Shown here: positions 1 through 8,537 of the stretch, piece after piece | Layout: every line of letters begins with the position of its first letter | Numbering within the stretch: the stretch's first letter is position 1 | DNA from: Reichenbachiella carrageenanivorans | Lineage (GTDB): Bacteria > Bacteroidota > Bacteroidia > Cytophagales > Cyclobacteriaceae | Reading direction: 5' to 3' | Length of the DNA stretch: 64,000 bases | Assembly: GCF_025639805.1 (NCBI RefSeq) | Contig: NZ_CP106735.1 | Span: 1,366,001-1,430,000 of the forward strand | Position numbers and translations under genes: made by a program | Notes under the pieces: model-generated | The model's input: only the letters and a program-made list of their open reading frames with translations | The model's database searches: none | Told to the model about the DNA's origin: nothing

Positions 1-436
1 TTCCTCCAACAAGGTGTACTTTCCAAAGACCGTCGATCTGCTTGGCATCTACGGCCAGCACCACGCACTGACTGCCAAACTGTGCTGCTAGTTCATCGAG
101 TACAGTAGGTTCTTTCACTGCCCAGGAGTTGATCGAGATCTTGTCGGCCCCACGGTGTAGCAGTTCGTACACGTCTTGCACAGACTTGATACCGCCACCT
201 ACGGTGAATGGGATGTTGACTTTCTCGGCGACTTTTTCTACTAGCTCGGCGGTGGTTTTGCGCCCATCTCCTGTAGCGGTAATGTCGAGAAAAACCAACT
301 CATCGGCACCCTGCTCAGAATATGCAGCAGCCAATTCGACGGGGTCGCCAGCATCACGGAGGTTTACGAAGTTGACCCCTTTTACGGTTCTGCCATTCTT
401 GATGTCGAGGCAGGGTACGATCCTTTTAGTCAACAT
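1..436 (-). CDS. hisF: Imidazole glycerol phosphate synthase cyclase subunit HisF (3' end cut by window)
   Basis: HisF is the cyclase half of the HisFH complex. It uses ammonia from HisH to turn PRFAR into imidazole glycerol phosphate and AICAR, in the cytoplasm. The frame reads from ATG at 436 to the window edge, giving 145 residues of a protein that is usually about 250. The (beta/alpha)8 hallmarks are present: [10 protein letters not shown] with catalytic Asp11, VGGGIKS near residue 80, and VVLAVD with the second catalytic Asp130. The start overlaps the end of hisA by 11 bases, which indicates translational coupling. It is the last his gene visible; hisIE is probably next, outside the window (inference). 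Confidence 0.97.
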   Translation of the reverse strand, partial: MLTKRIVPCLDIKNGRTVKGVNFVNLRDAGDPVELAAAYSEQGADELVFLDITATGDGRKTTAELVEKVAEKVNIPFTVGGGIKSVQDVYELLHRGADKISINSWAVKEPTVLDELAAQFGSQCVVLAVDAKQIDGLWKVHLVGG

Positions 437-1145
437 ATTGTTCCAGTTGTTTCAATGAAATTCTATCCTCGTATATCGCTTTGCCGATGATGATGCCGTT
501 CATACCCAGTGCTTTGGCTGCTTCTACATCGGCGATGTCTTTTACGCCACCGCTGGCTATTATTTTTTGGTTGGGGAAAGTCTTCATCAGATCCTTATAG
601 AGATCTACTGCTATGCCTTGCAGCATACCATCTTTGGCGATGTCGGTACAGACGATGTATTTATTTCCCATCGATTGGTATTCTGTAATCAGGTCAAACA
701 AGTCCACTTTGGACTCTTCTTGCCAGCCGTTGATGGCTATTTTTCTGTTGGTAGAATCAGCACTGAGGATGATTTTTTCACTGCCATATTTTTTGAGCCA
801 TTCGCCATAGAGCTTCTTGTTTTCTAATGCGACACTACCTAGGTTGACTTGCTTTGCGCCAGCATTGAAGGCGATGTTGATGTCTTGGTCGGTACGAATG
901 CCGCCACCAAAATCGATCTTGAGACTGGTCTTGGATGCAATCGCATCGAGTACCTTGGCATTGCGGATTTCTTTGGCCTTGGAGCCATCTAAATCCACCA
1001 AATGCAAATAGCGAATGCCTGCGGCTTCAAACATTTTGGCTACTTCTAGTGGGTTTTCATTGTATATTTTCTTCTGATCGTAGTCGCCCTTGGTCAGTCG
1101 TACACACTTGCCATCTATGATATCTATTGCTGGTATTATTCTCAT
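426..1145 (-). CDS. hisA: ProFAR isomerase HisA
   Basis: HisA is 1-(5-phosphoribosyl)-5-[(5-phosphoribosylamino)methylideneamino]imidazole-4-carboxamide isomerase, an Amadori rearrangement in histidine synthesis that produces the HisF substrate. The 239 residues match the usual family length. Visible motifs are PAIDI with Asp8, FGGGIR near residue 80, SAD with Asp130 and the phosphate-binding ASGGV at 197-201. The fold is a (beta/alpha)8 barrel homologous to HisF. It lies 13 bases after hisH and overlaps the hisF start. Confidence 0.97.
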   Translation of the reverse strand: MRIIPAIDIIDGKCVRLTKGDYDQKKIYNENPLEVAKMFEAAGIRYLHLVDLDGSKAKEIRNAKVLDAIASKTSLKIDFGGGIRTDQDINIAFNAGAKQVNLGSVALENKKLYGEWLKKYGSEKIILSADSTNRKIAINGWQEESKVDLFDLITEYQSMGNKYIVCTDIAKDGMLQGIAVDLYKDLMKTFPNQKIIASGGVKDIADVEAAKALGMNGIIIGKAIYEDRISLKQLEQYVD

Positions 1146-1158
1146 GTCGTTTGGTCGA

Positions 1159-1746
1159 CTATAGTTCTATAAAATTTTTCAAAATTTGCTGTCCAAATTC
1201 TCCGCTTTTTTCTGGGTGAAACTGACAACCATAAAAATTATCTTTGTGCAACGCGGCACTAAACGGCTCTGGGTAGTTGGCACTAGCAATCGTCCACTCC
1301 GAAGCAGGTACATAGTACGAATGTACAAAATACATGTACTCTTTTTCCTTTAGCCCCTTCATAAGTGGCGTTTTTAGATTTTCGATTTCGTTCCACCCCA
1401 TGTGAGGCACTTTCAGTCCCTTGTCGGGAAATAGTTTCACTGGCAGTGGAAATAAGCCCAAGCCTTTGGTGTCGTTTTCTTCGGAGTATTCGCACATCAT
1501 CTGCATGCCGAGGCAGATGCCCAAAAAGGGCTGTTTGGCATTTTTGATCACTTCCACCAAGCCGTATTTTTCTAGCGAGCGCATAGAGCTGCTGGCCTCT
1601 CCCTGTCCGGGAAATATCAGCTTGTCGGCAGACTGGATCACCTCGGCGTCGTTGCTTAGTTCGGCATCGAGTCCCAATCGCTCACAGGCGAATTTGACCG
1701 ACTTTACATTGCCTGCACCGTAGTCTATGATTACTACCTTACTCAT
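1159..1746 (-). CDS. hisH: Imidazole glycerol phosphate synthase glutaminase subunit HisH
   Basis: HisH is a class I glutamine amidotransferase that hydrolyses glutamine and channels ammonia to HisF. It has 195 residues, a normal length. The catalytic triad is visible: nucleophile Cys78 in GICLGMQ, and His177 and Glu179 in CQFHPEKS. The oxyanion-type PGQG segment is at 46-49. Its start overlaps the hisB stop by four bases, consistent with coupled translation in the operon. Confidence 0.97.
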   Translation of the reverse strand: MSKVVIIDYGAGNVKSVKFACERLGLDAELSNDAEVIQSADKLIFPGQGEASSSMRSLEKYGLVEVIKNAKQPFLGICLGMQMMCEYSEENDTKGLGLFPLPVKLFPDKGLKVPHMGWNEIENLKTPLMKGLKEKEYMYFVHSYYVPASEWTIASANYPEPFSAALHKDNFYGCQFHPEKSGEFGQQILKNFIEL

Positions 1747-2876
1747 AGCATGCCTTTGGTTGAGGGTAAAATCATTTTGTCTTTGTCTTGCTTCACGGCC
1801 ATTTTTATCGCTTTGGCGAATGTTTTGAAAATGCCTTCAATTTTGTGGTGTTCGTTGTCACCTTCAGCTTTGATATTCAAATTGCACTTGGCAGCGTCGG
1901 AGAAAGACTTGAAGAAGTGAAAGAACATTTCGGTTGGCATTTTGCCCACCATTTCTCTTTTGAACTCCGCTTCCCATACGATCCAGTTGCGCCCACCAAA
2001 ATCTAGTGCGACTTGACACAAGCAGTCGTCCATCGGCAAGCAAAATCCGTATCGTTCGATGCCTTTCTTGTTGCCCAGTGCTTCGGCTATGGCCTCGCCC
2101 AAGGCGATGCCTGTATCTTCGATTGTGTGGTGCTCATCTACTTCCAAGTCGCCTTTCACCATTACTTTGAGATCGAGTAAGCCGTGCTTGGCAATCTGAT
2201 CCAGCATGTGGTCAAAAAACTTGATACCAGTGTCGATTTGCGCTTGCCCCGTACCATCTAGCTCTACCGATATATCGATGTCGGTTTCTTTGGTGGTGCG
2301 TTTTACGGCTGCCGTTCTAGAGCCACGAGCCACGAGCTCGTAGATGTCTTGCCAGTCCGTGGTAGTCAAGGCGATGCAGGGTTGGAGTTCTTCTACTTTC
2401 GTGGAAATCTCTTTTGCTCCTAGTCCTTCTTCATTGGCGATGAAAATGGCTTTGGCACCTAGGTTTTTGGCTAGTTCTACGTCAGTGATGCGATCGCCAA
2501 TCACGAAAGAGTTGGCCAGGTCATAGTCGCCGGTCATGTACTCAGTGAGTAGGCCCGTTCTGGGCTTACGAGTAGGTGCATTGTCGGCAGGGAAGCTGCG
2601 ATCGATCTTTATGGCATCGAATACCACACCCTCATTTTCGAAAGCCTTTATGCATTTTTTTTGTGCAGGCCAAAACGTTTCTTCTGGAAAAGAATCAGTC
2701 CCCAAACCGTCTTGGTTGGTCACCATCACCAGTTCATAGCCAAGTTTAGCAATCTTGGCCATCCACTGAAAAGCACCTGGGTAAAACTCCAGTTTTTCGA
2801 GAGAATCCAGTTGGTAGTCTACTGGTGGTTCGATGACCAATGTACCATCACGGTCTATAAATAATACTTTTTTCAT
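1743..2876 (-). CDS. hisB: Bifunctional histidinol-phosphatase / imidazoleglycerol-phosphate dehydratase HisB
   Basis: This fusion carries out two steps of histidine synthesis: IGP dehydration and histidinol-phosphate dephosphorylation. The N-terminal HAD phosphatase (about 1-165) has DRDGT with nucleophile Asp8 and Asp10. The C-terminal IGPD domain starts near residue 188 and has the two metal-binding motifs HHTIED and HHKIEG. The 377-residue length fits the fused HisB of enterobacteria and Bacteroidota. The segment equivalent to the Cys/His zinc loop of E. coli HisB-N has no Cys or His here ([14 protein letters not shown]). The start is ATG at 2876. A 93-base gap to hisC upstream is the largest in the operon and shows no clear promoter. 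Confidence 0.96.
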   Translation of the reverse strand: MKKVLFIDRDGTLVIEPPVDYQLDSLEKLEFYPGAFQWMAKIAKLGYELVMVTNQDGLGTDSFPEETFWPAQKKCIKAFENEGVVFDAIKIDRSFPADNAPTRKPRTGLLTEYMTGDYDLANSFVIGDRITDVELAKNLGAKAIFIANEEGLGAKEISTKVEELQPCIALTTTDWQDIYELVARGSRTAAVKRTTKETDIDISVELDGTGQAQIDTGIKFFDHMLDQIAKHGLLDLKVMVKGDLEVDEHHTIEDTGIALGEAIAEALGNKKGIERYGFCLPMDDCLCQVALDFGGRNWIVWEAEFKREMVGKMPTEMFFHFFKSFSDAAKCNLNIKAEGDNEHHKIEGIFKTFAKAIKMAVKQDKDKMILPSTKGML

Positions 2877-2969
2877 TTTATGTTTTTCAAGTTGACTTGC
2901 TGGTCATATCTCCAACAAGAACAACAGTTTTATGTCTTTTTATCTCTTTGTCATTTCTACAAGTGAGAG

Positions 2970-4007
2970 TCAATTTTTGCTATATGCTTTAATTCCTTCA
3001 ATCAACCGTTCATTTTCCTCAGGTGTACCGATGGTCAGTCGCAGGCAATTGTCGCAAAGGTATTCTTTTGAGCGGTTGCGTACGATGATCTGGCGAGCCA
3101 TTAAATAGTCGTACAGCGCTTTGGCATCTGCTACTCGCACGAGGATAAAGTTGGCATCGGATGCGAATCGTTTGAGAATGCTTGGCATCTGATCTAGTGC
3201 CTGCTCTACTTTTATTTTTTCGTTAAGGATGATTTTCAAATTTGATTTGAAATGCTTCTCTTCATTCAATGCTTTGAGCGCCGCTTGCTGAGACAGCTCA
3301 TTCACATTGTAGGGAGGTTTGATGGCGTTGAGTACTTTGATGATTTCCGCGGAAGCGAAACACATTCCTACTCGCAACCCTGCTAAGCCCCAGGCCTTGG
3401 ACAAGGTCTGGCACACGATCAGATTGGGGTAGTTGGCCAATTCGGTCAACCAAGAATCTGTGTTGGCAAAATCGATATAAGCTTCGTCTATGATGACCAG
3501 CCCTCGCTTTAAATTCAATATTTTTTTGATTTCGGCTTTAGCCAAAATATTGCCTGAGGGATTGTTTGGTGAGCAGATGAAAAACAGTTTGGTGTTTTTA
3601 TCTGACGCATCGATCATGGCTTGGGCATTGAGCTGAAAGCCTTCGTCAAGGTTTACTTTTCGGAGTGGCACATTATTGATCTCTGAGAGCACGGGATACA
3701 TGCCGTAGCTTGGGTTGTGCGAGACCACATTGTCCTGCATGGGTTCGCAAAAAGCACGATAGATCAAGTCCAGCACCTCATCACTGCCATTGCCCAAAAG
3801 CATGTTTTCTACAGGCAGTCCTTTGATTTCACTCAAGCGATTTTTGACTGCTTTTTGATAAGGATCTGGATAGCGATTGTATCCATTTTCGAATGGGTTT
3901 TCGTTGGCATCTAGATAGACCTCTGCCACATGATCGAACTCATCTCGAGCCGAGCTATAGGGCGTGAGGTTGAGTATGTTTTTCCGAATCAGTAAGGATA
4001 GATCCAT
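2970..4007 (-). CDS. hisC: Histidinol-phosphate aminotransferase HisC
   Basis: HisC is the PLP-dependent enzyme that transaminates imidazole acetol phosphate to histidinol phosphate with glutamate. The 345 residues fit fold-type I class II aminotransferases. Visible are DANENP near 33-38, GNGSDE at 72-77, SPNNPSG at 146-152, DEAY with Asp174, and SKAWGLAG with the Schiff-base lysine Lys204. Only three bases separate it from the hisD stop, so it is cotranscribed. Confidence 0.97.
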   Translation of the reverse strand: MDLSLLIRKNILNLTPYSSARDEFDHVAEVYLDANENPFENGYNRYPDPYQKAVKNRLSEIKGLPVENMLLGNGSDEVLDLIYRAFCEPMQDNVVSHNPSYGMYPVLSEINNVPLRKVNLDEGFQLNAQAMIDASDKNTKLFFICSPNNPSGNILAKAEIKKILNLKRGLVIIDEAYIDFANTDSWLTELANYPNLIVCQTLSKAWGLAGLRVGMCFASAEIIKVLNAIKPPYNVNELSQQAALKALNEEKHFKSNLKIILNEKIKVEQALDQMPSILKRFASDANFILVRVADAKALYDYLMARQIIVRNRSKEYLCDNCLRLTIGTPEENERLIEGIKAYSKN

Positions 4008-4010
4008 GTC

Positions 4011-5291
4011 TTAGAGTGATAATAGTCTTTTGGTAACGGCTAATTTGTGGGCTTTCAATTGCTCGGCTTCTGCCATAAACTCGATGGCTGGCCCGATGCG
4101 TTTGATGCCTTCTTCAGAAATTTTCTGAAAAGTAATTTTTTTGCAAAAAGCGTCGATGTTTACGCCGCTAAACGATTTGGCAAACCCGTTGGTGGGTAGG
4201 GTGTGATTGGTGCCAGAGGCATAATCTCCCGCGCTCTCGGGTGTATAGTTGCCGATGAAAACCGAACCAGCATTCATCAATCCATTGAGATAAAAACTTT
4301 CATTTTCTACACAAAGGATGAAGTGCTCAGGAGCATATTCATTGATGAAGTCTAAGCAGTCTTGATCGTCTTCCATGAGGATGAGTTTAGAGTGCTCGAT
4401 GGCTTTTCTAGCAATCTCTTTTCGCGGAAGCGAAGGCAGTTGATTCAATAATTCTTCTTGAATTTTCGGGATCAAGGAAGGTGTTTTCACAATACAAATG
4501 ACTTGACTGTCCGTGCCGTGCTCGGCTTGAGAAAGTAAGTCAGAAACTATGAATTCGGCTTTGGCAGTATCATCTCCTAGCACGAGTAATTCTGATGGGC
4601 CAGCTGGCATGTCGATGGCTACACCGAGTTGGGTTGCTCGCTGTTTGGCCGCGGTCACATACTGGTTGCCAGGCCCGAAAATTTTGTGCACTTTAGGGAT
4701 GCTTTCTGTGCCGAAAGTCATTGATCCAATGGCCTGAATCCCGCCTACTTTAAAGACTTGTGTAACGCCAGCATAGTGCGCAGCAAATAGAATAGCTGGA
4801 TTGATTTGTCCGTTTTTGTCAGGAGGTGTACAGAGTATGATGTCTTTGCATCCAGAGATCTGTGCTGGGATGGCCAGCATCAAAACGGTAGAAAACAAAG
4901 GCGCCGTGCCACCGGGTATATAGATGCCCACACGTTCGATGGGTCTTGTTTCTTGCCAGCACTTCACGCCGGGCATGGTTTCCACTTCTACTACGGTAGG
5001 TGTTTGTGCGCGGTGAAATTTTTCAATATTAGCACCAGCTAAACGGATAGCTGCTTTCAGGTCTTCTGAGATTTTGTCGCCAGCCCCAGCGAGCTCTTCG
5101 GGCGTGGCTTTTAGGTTTTCTACTTCAGCTTTGTCGAATATCTTGGTATAAGAGAGTACGGCGCGATCTCCCTCTTCTCTGATCGCTTGAAAAACTTCAT
5201 TGACTAACTGATTGAGATTTTGCTGCTTGAGAGCGGGGCGCTGTGTGAGTTTACCCCAGTCTTGTCGACTTGGATTTTTGGCTAAAATCAT
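4011..5291 (-). CDS. hisD: Histidinol dehydrogenase HisD
   Basis: HisD performs the last two oxidations of histidine synthesis (histidinol to histidine) using NAD and zinc. The protein is 426 residues from ATG 5291. The open frame continues upstream to 5366, but that part lies inside hisG and is a shadow. ATG 5291 overlaps the hisG stop as ATGA, which decides the start. Motifs include GIYIPGG, GPGNQYV, DMPAGPSE, SQAEHG (zinc ligands Gln255 and His258), and YAPEH with the catalytic Glu322-His323 pair. Confidence 0.97.
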   Translation of the reverse strand: MILAKNPSRQDWGKLTQRPALKQQNLNQLVNEVFQAIREEGDRAVLSYTKIFDKAEVENLKATPEELAGAGDKISEDLKAAIRLAGANIEKFHRAQTPTVVEVETMPGVKCWQETRPIERVGIYIPGGTAPLFSTVLMLAIPAQISGCKDIILCTPPDKNGQINPAILFAAHYAGVTQVFKVGGIQAIGSMTFGTESIPKVHKIFGPGNQYVTAAKQRATQLGVAIDMPAGPSELLVLGDDTAKAEFIVSDLLSQAEHGTDSQVICIVKTPSLIPKIQEELLNQLPSLPRKEIARKAIEHSKLILMEDDQDCLDFINEYAPEHFILCVENESFYLNGLMNAGSVFIGNYTPESAGDYASGTNHTLPTNGFAKSFSGVNIDAFCKKITFQKISEEGIKRIGPAIEFMAEAEQLKAHKLAVTKRLLSL

Positions 5292-6145
5292 AATACCATT
5301 TTTTCTATTGGAACAATTAAGAGTCCTTCTGCCCCAGCTATTTTGAGTTGATCGATTACCTCCCAAAATTCACCTTCTTCGATTACTGAGTGTACGGAGC
5401 TCCATCCTTCTTCTGCCAAAGGTAGTACAGTTGGGCTGCGCATGCCGGGCAAAAGATTGATTACTATGTCGAGTTTGTCGTTGGGCACGTTCATCAGTAC
5501 GTACTTAGATTTTTTGCCTTTTTGTACGGCATCGAGTCTGAACAGTAGAGTGTCTAGTAGCGCATTTTGTTCGGAGGTTAGTTTTTTGCTTTTGACTAAG
5601 CAAGCCTCGGAAGTAAGTATGGTGTCGGTTTCTTTCAATCCGTTTTTGAAGAGCGTACTGCCAGAGCTGACTAAATCACAGATGCCTTCTGCTAGGCCGA
5701 TGTTTGGGGCGATCTCGACCGATCCTTTGATCAAGTGGATTTCGGCGTTTACGTTGTTGTTTTTGAGGTATTGGGTGAGCGTGTTTGGGTAGGAAGTGGC
5801 TATTTTTTTGCCTTCGAAAAACTGAACCCCTTCATAGTCCACATCCTTTGGCACAGCGAGTGATAACTTGCATTTAGAAAAACCTAATTTTCTTACTACT
5901 TCGATGTCATTTTGACTTTCTACCAGTAGGTTTTCTCCTACTATAGCCAAGTCTGCTACGCCATCTTCCACGTATTGCGGGATGTCGCCATTTCTCAAAT
6001 AAAGTACTTCGAGTGGATAATTTGTCGCACTGGCTTTGAGTTGGTCTTTGCCGTTGTCGATGTGGATGCCACAGTTCTTAAGAAGACCTATTGATTCTTC
6101 GTTTAACCTACCTGATTTCTGAACTGCGATTTTTAGTTTACTCAT
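5288..6145 (-). CDS. hisG: ATP phosphoribosyltransferase HisG, long form
   Basis: HisG catalyses the first committed step, ATP plus PRPP to phosphoribosyl-ATP. The start is ATG 6145 (KLKIAVQKSGRL follows). A longer frame to 6202 would run through the attenuator terminator and is rejected. The 285 residues correspond to the long, HisZ-independent form, whose C-terminal ACT-like domain binds histidine for feedback inhibition. VGENLLVE and the PRPP-binding region with SSGSTL are visible. Expression is set by the attenuator immediately upstream. Confidence 0.96.
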   Translation of the reverse strand: MSKLKIAVQKSGRLNEESIGLLKNCGIHIDNGKDQLKASATNYPLEVLYLRNGDIPQYVEDGVADLAIVGENLLVESQNDIEVVRKLGFSKCKLSLAVPKDVDYEGVQFFEGKKIATSYPNTLTQYLKNNNVNAEIHLIKGSVEIAPNIGLAEGICDLVSSGSTLFKNGLKETDTILTSEACLVKSKKLTSEQNALLDTLLFRLDAVQKGKKSKYVLMNVPNDKLDIVINLLPGMRSPTVLPLAEEGWSSVHSVIEEGEFWEVIDQLKIAGAEGLLIVPIEKMVL

Positions 6146-6184
6146 TTTTCGTTTTGTTAGTGTCTGAGTAAACGCTGTAAGGAC

Positions 6185-6221
6185 AAAAAAAATCCCGACC
6201 AATGTTACTCAGACGGGATTT
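6185..6221 (-). terminator. Attenuator terminator of the his operon
   Basis: On the minus strand, AAATCCCG (6221-6214) pairs with CGGGATTT (6197-6190) around a 16-base loop and is followed by more T to 6185. This is an intrinsic terminator 40 bases before the hisG start. Its 5' arm is shared with the antiterminator, so the two cannot coexist. Confidence 0.9.
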
Positions 6222-6259
6222 GATATTTTATATTGACTACATCAATATCACCTCGTCTG
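6210..6259 (-). promoter_or_regulatory. his antiterminator and pause region
   Basis: On the minus strand, CAGACG (6259-6254) pairs with CGTCTG (6215-6210), and TGATATT (6250-6244) pairs with AATATCA (6227-6221). This long hairpin uses up the 5' arm of the terminator. A ribosome stalled at the His codons (6283-6272) leaves 6259 free, so the antiterminator forms. A ribosome that reaches the stop at 6250-6248 covers it and the terminator forms. ATATTGA / TCAATAT around TGTAG is a smaller alternative hairpin. Confidence 0.82.
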
Positions 6260-6301
6260 TGCGATCATATAATGGTGATGATGTTGTGTCCTTATTGTCA
6301 T
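6248..6301 (-). CDS. hisL: his operon leader peptide (17 aa)
   Basis: A short ORF reads MTIRTQHHHHYMIAQTR and then TGA. Four consecutive histidine codons (CAT CAT CAC CAT, 6283-6272) make it a sensor of charged tRNA-His, as in the enterobacterial his leader. It lies between a good promoter and the attenuator hairpins, with hisG starting about 100 bases after its stop. The order promoter, leader peptide, antiterminator, terminator, hisG is the classical attenuation layout. The symbol is used by analogy, since the sequence is not homologous to E. coli HisL outside the His run. Confidence 0.9.
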   Translation of the reverse strand: MTIRTQHHHHYMIAQTR

Positions 6302-6319
6302 AATTTCTTGAATTGGATG

Positions 6320-6348
6320 CAAACATAGACAGGATTTTTGTAATGCAA
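6320..6348 (-). promoter_or_regulatory. his operon promoter (Bacteroidota type)
   Basis: On the minus strand, TTG (6348-6346) is followed after 18 bases by TATGTTTG (6327-6320), a full match to the Bacteroidota -7 consensus TAnnTTTG. Transcription would start near 6313, some 12 bases before the leader ATG. Confidence 0.75.
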
Positions 6349-6451
6349 GAAGATAGCGGGGTTAAATTTTCATTAGCGAATGCAACTATCTACGCTATAA
6401 TCTTTTTCTTTTTAAGAAAACACACTTGATCTACACTCTTTTTTAGGAGAG

Positions 6452-7195
6452 TTAAGAAAATACCTCCGCAAGTATGGCCAGCCCTGCTCCGAATATACTG
6501 ATTAATAATTTTTTGGAATTCCAGCGATGCTCAGGACTCGACTCGATGAATATCGTAGTAGAGATGTGTAGAAAATTGCCTGCTACGAAGGCAAATAGCA
6601 TGACCAGACCGTCTTCGCTAAATAAACCTATAGGTACTATCCAGTGTCCAGCCAATACACCCAGCGGTGAAGCTAAGGCAAAAATAAAAAGAAGAATTAG
6701 TTGTGTTTTCCTTTTGTCATACTGACAAGCCAGCACAGTCATTAGCGCAAGTGCTGCAGGGATTTTGTGTAAGACTACGCCTGTGAGCAAGGAGCCTTGG
6801 CTATGCCCACTATGTACCACTTCTGGGTGTGCTAGTATGGTGCCTTCTAAAAAGCTATGCATGCATAGTGCAGCCATCAGTGATACGCCCGACCAGACCG
6901 AATGCTCTTTGTCGTGTTTGTGCACATGCATATGACCATGCTCTACGCCATTGGTGAAATACTCTAAGATCTGCTGAAAGAAAAAACCACCCAAAATAAA
7001 CATCCCGATATGGAATTGGTTTTTGTGGGTTTCGAATAGCTCGGGCAGAATGTGGACGATGGTAATAGAAAACAGGAAAGAACCTGCAAATACCAGTATG
7101 CTTTTGACCTCAGACGCCTTGGTTTTGGTGACCCGCAAGGCGTATAATCCGCCTACTAAGGCTGATAAAAACAGGACAATAGAATTGACTATCAT
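6452..7195 (-). CDS. ZIP family metal transporter
   Basis: This is an inner-membrane ZIP permease that probably imports zinc or a related divalent metal. It has 247 residues with about eight hydrophobic segments. The cytosolic His-rich loop (HGHMHVHKHDKEH, near 86-98) is typical of metal sensing or delivery. The metal-site helices show CMHSFLEG (His113, Glu117) and VLHKIPAAL (His143). It is followed at once upstream by a methyltransferase gene (one base between stop and start), so the two may be cotranscribed. Metal specificity cannot be told from sequence. Confidence 0.9.
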   Translation of the reverse strand: MIVNSIVLFLSALVGGLYALRVTKTKASEVKSILVFAGSFLFSITIVHILPELFETHKNQFHIGMFILGGFFFQQILEYFTNGVEHGHMHVHKHDKEHSVWSGVSLMAALCMHSFLEGTILAHPEVVHSGHSQGSLLTGVVLHKIPAALALMTVLACQYDKRKTQLILLFIFALASPLGVLAGHWIVPIGLFSEDGLVMLFAFVAGNFLHISTTIFIESSPEHRWNSKKLLISIFGAGLAILAEVFS

Positions 7196-7196
7196 A

Positions 7197-7943
7197 TTAT
7201 TTTTCTAAAACAAAAATGAGCCTTTGAGACTCTTCCGCCTTGTAGTCGGATAGCTCATAGTCTCCAAAGATATCTATTACTTTCAAATCAATTTTCTCGA
7301 AATACGCTAAAAAATCAGTTCGTCTGATGGCCTTTACTTTTTCTTGAAATTCAAAATGCTGACCGTGATCATCTACACTGATGTTTTTCACAATGTATTC
7401 ATCCTCGGTGTATGTTCTGCGGATTTGAAAGTGAATATTTTCAATTGTTTTATCTTCTTCATGTACCAGGTTGTTGACCACTACATAAGGGTTCAAAAAG
7501 TCAAGCAGAAACATACCTCCTGGTTTTAATGATTTGATCGTAGCATCTATCACGTTCAGGTTTTCTTCTTTCGAATCGAAGTAGCCAAAACTGGTAAATA
7601 GGTTGAATACATAATCAAATTGTTCGAGGCTAAATACATCGCGCATGTCATGAACAGCAAATCGTAAGGAATCGTTCTGACTAGCACTGGCTGCTTTGAT
7701 ATTTTCTTCCGACAGGTCGACGCCAGTTACGTCAAATCCTTTTTTGTTTAGATATATCGAATGACGCCCTTTGCCACAAGCCAAGTCTAATATCTTGGCA
7801 TTGGGTGCTAATTTGAAATAATCGATGAGGTGATCCAAAAAAGAAGCTGCTTCTTCGTAATCCCTGTGTTTGTACAAGATGTGGTAGTATATGGTATTGA
7901 ACCATTCGTCAAACCATTCCTTTTTGTTTGTTTGCTCGCTCAT
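7197..7943 (-). CDS. Class I SAM-dependent methyltransferase
   Basis: The Rossmann methyltransferase motif I is ILDLACGKGRHS, followed by VTGVDLS (post I, acidic Asp) and LKPGGMFLLDFLNP (motif III region). From ATG 7943 the protein has 248 residues. The frame also opens to a non-ATG codon at 7976, which adds a poor N-terminus. The substrate is unknown. It probably forms a two-gene unit with the ZIP transporter that starts two bases after its stop. Confidence 0.85.
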   Translation of the reverse strand: MSEQTNKKEWFDEWFNTIYYHILYKHRDYEEAASFLDHLIDYFKLAPNAKILDLACGKGRHSIYLNKKGFDVTGVDLSEENIKAASASQNDSLRFAVHDMRDVFSLEQFDYVFNLFTSFGYFDSKEENLNVIDATIKSLKPGGMFLLDFLNPYVVVNNLVHEEDKTIENIHFQIRRTYTEDEYIVKNISVDDHGQHFEFQEKVKAIRRTDFLAYFEKIDLKVIDIFGDYELSDYKAEESQRLIFVLEK

Positions 7944-8108
7944 ATTTTGGAGTGCAATATTAATTAGCACAAACAAGAAGACCTATTCTGTAGAGAGAAA
8001 GAGGAATTTTTACTTACCCGATAAGTTCAAAGGTCATTTGAAAAGATGATTTTGATCAGATGCTCATTCAATAGAGTCAAATAGTTTTGCTGTTTTAACC
8101 AGACAGCT

Positions 8109-8516
8109 ATGCTTACAGAAGAACAATTAAACCAACTTAAACTCAGCTATGGGAGATGTACGGTTTCCCCTAAATTTTTCGATGATTTTTATCAAATTTT
8201 TTTCGCTTCGTCTCCAGCGATTCAAGAACGATTTAAAAACACGGATATGGAGGCTCAAAAGGCTTTGTTAAGGCATGGGTTGTCTCATTTGATCAAATTT
8301 GCAGTAGGCAGTCATGCAGCGGAACTAAAGGTAAATCGATTGGCGGAATCGCACGATCGCACACATATGGATATACCTGCTTGGATGTACGAAAAATGGA
8401 TTGAGTCCCTCATTAAGGCCATTTCTATACACGATAAAAAAATCAATGATCGCCTGATTGATCAATGGAATCAAACCATGCAGGTTGGGATTAATTATAT
8501 GATTGCTAAGTATTAA
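8109..8516 (+). CDS. Single-domain globin
   Basis: This 135-residue all-helical protein has globin features: a Phe followed by a TDMEAQ segment (Phe42, CD region), an E-helix HGLSHLIKFAVG, and LAESHDRTH where His82 is the likely proximal heme ligand. No reductase or sensor domain is attached, so it is a single-domain globin that probably binds O2 or NO. A perfect TAnnTTTG element (8082-8089) lies 20 bases before the ATG, although no TTG sits at the usual distance. It converges with apbE. Confidence 0.8.
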   Translation: MLTEEQLNQLKLSYGRCTVSPKFFDDFYQIFFASSPAIQERFKNTDMEAQKALLRHGLSHLIKFAVGSHAAELKVNRLAESHDRTHMDIPAWMYEKWIESLIKAISIHDKKINDRLIDQWNQTMQVGINYMIAKY

Positions 8517-8537
8517 AGTCGAGTTGAAAGGAAGTTT

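Noticed and set aside
5291..5366. N-terminal extension of HisD
   Set aside because: It lies inside hisG, and the ATGA overlap at 5288-5291 defines the start.
6146..6202. N-terminal extension of HisG
   Set aside because: It would translate the attenuator terminator; the family N-terminus begins at 6145.
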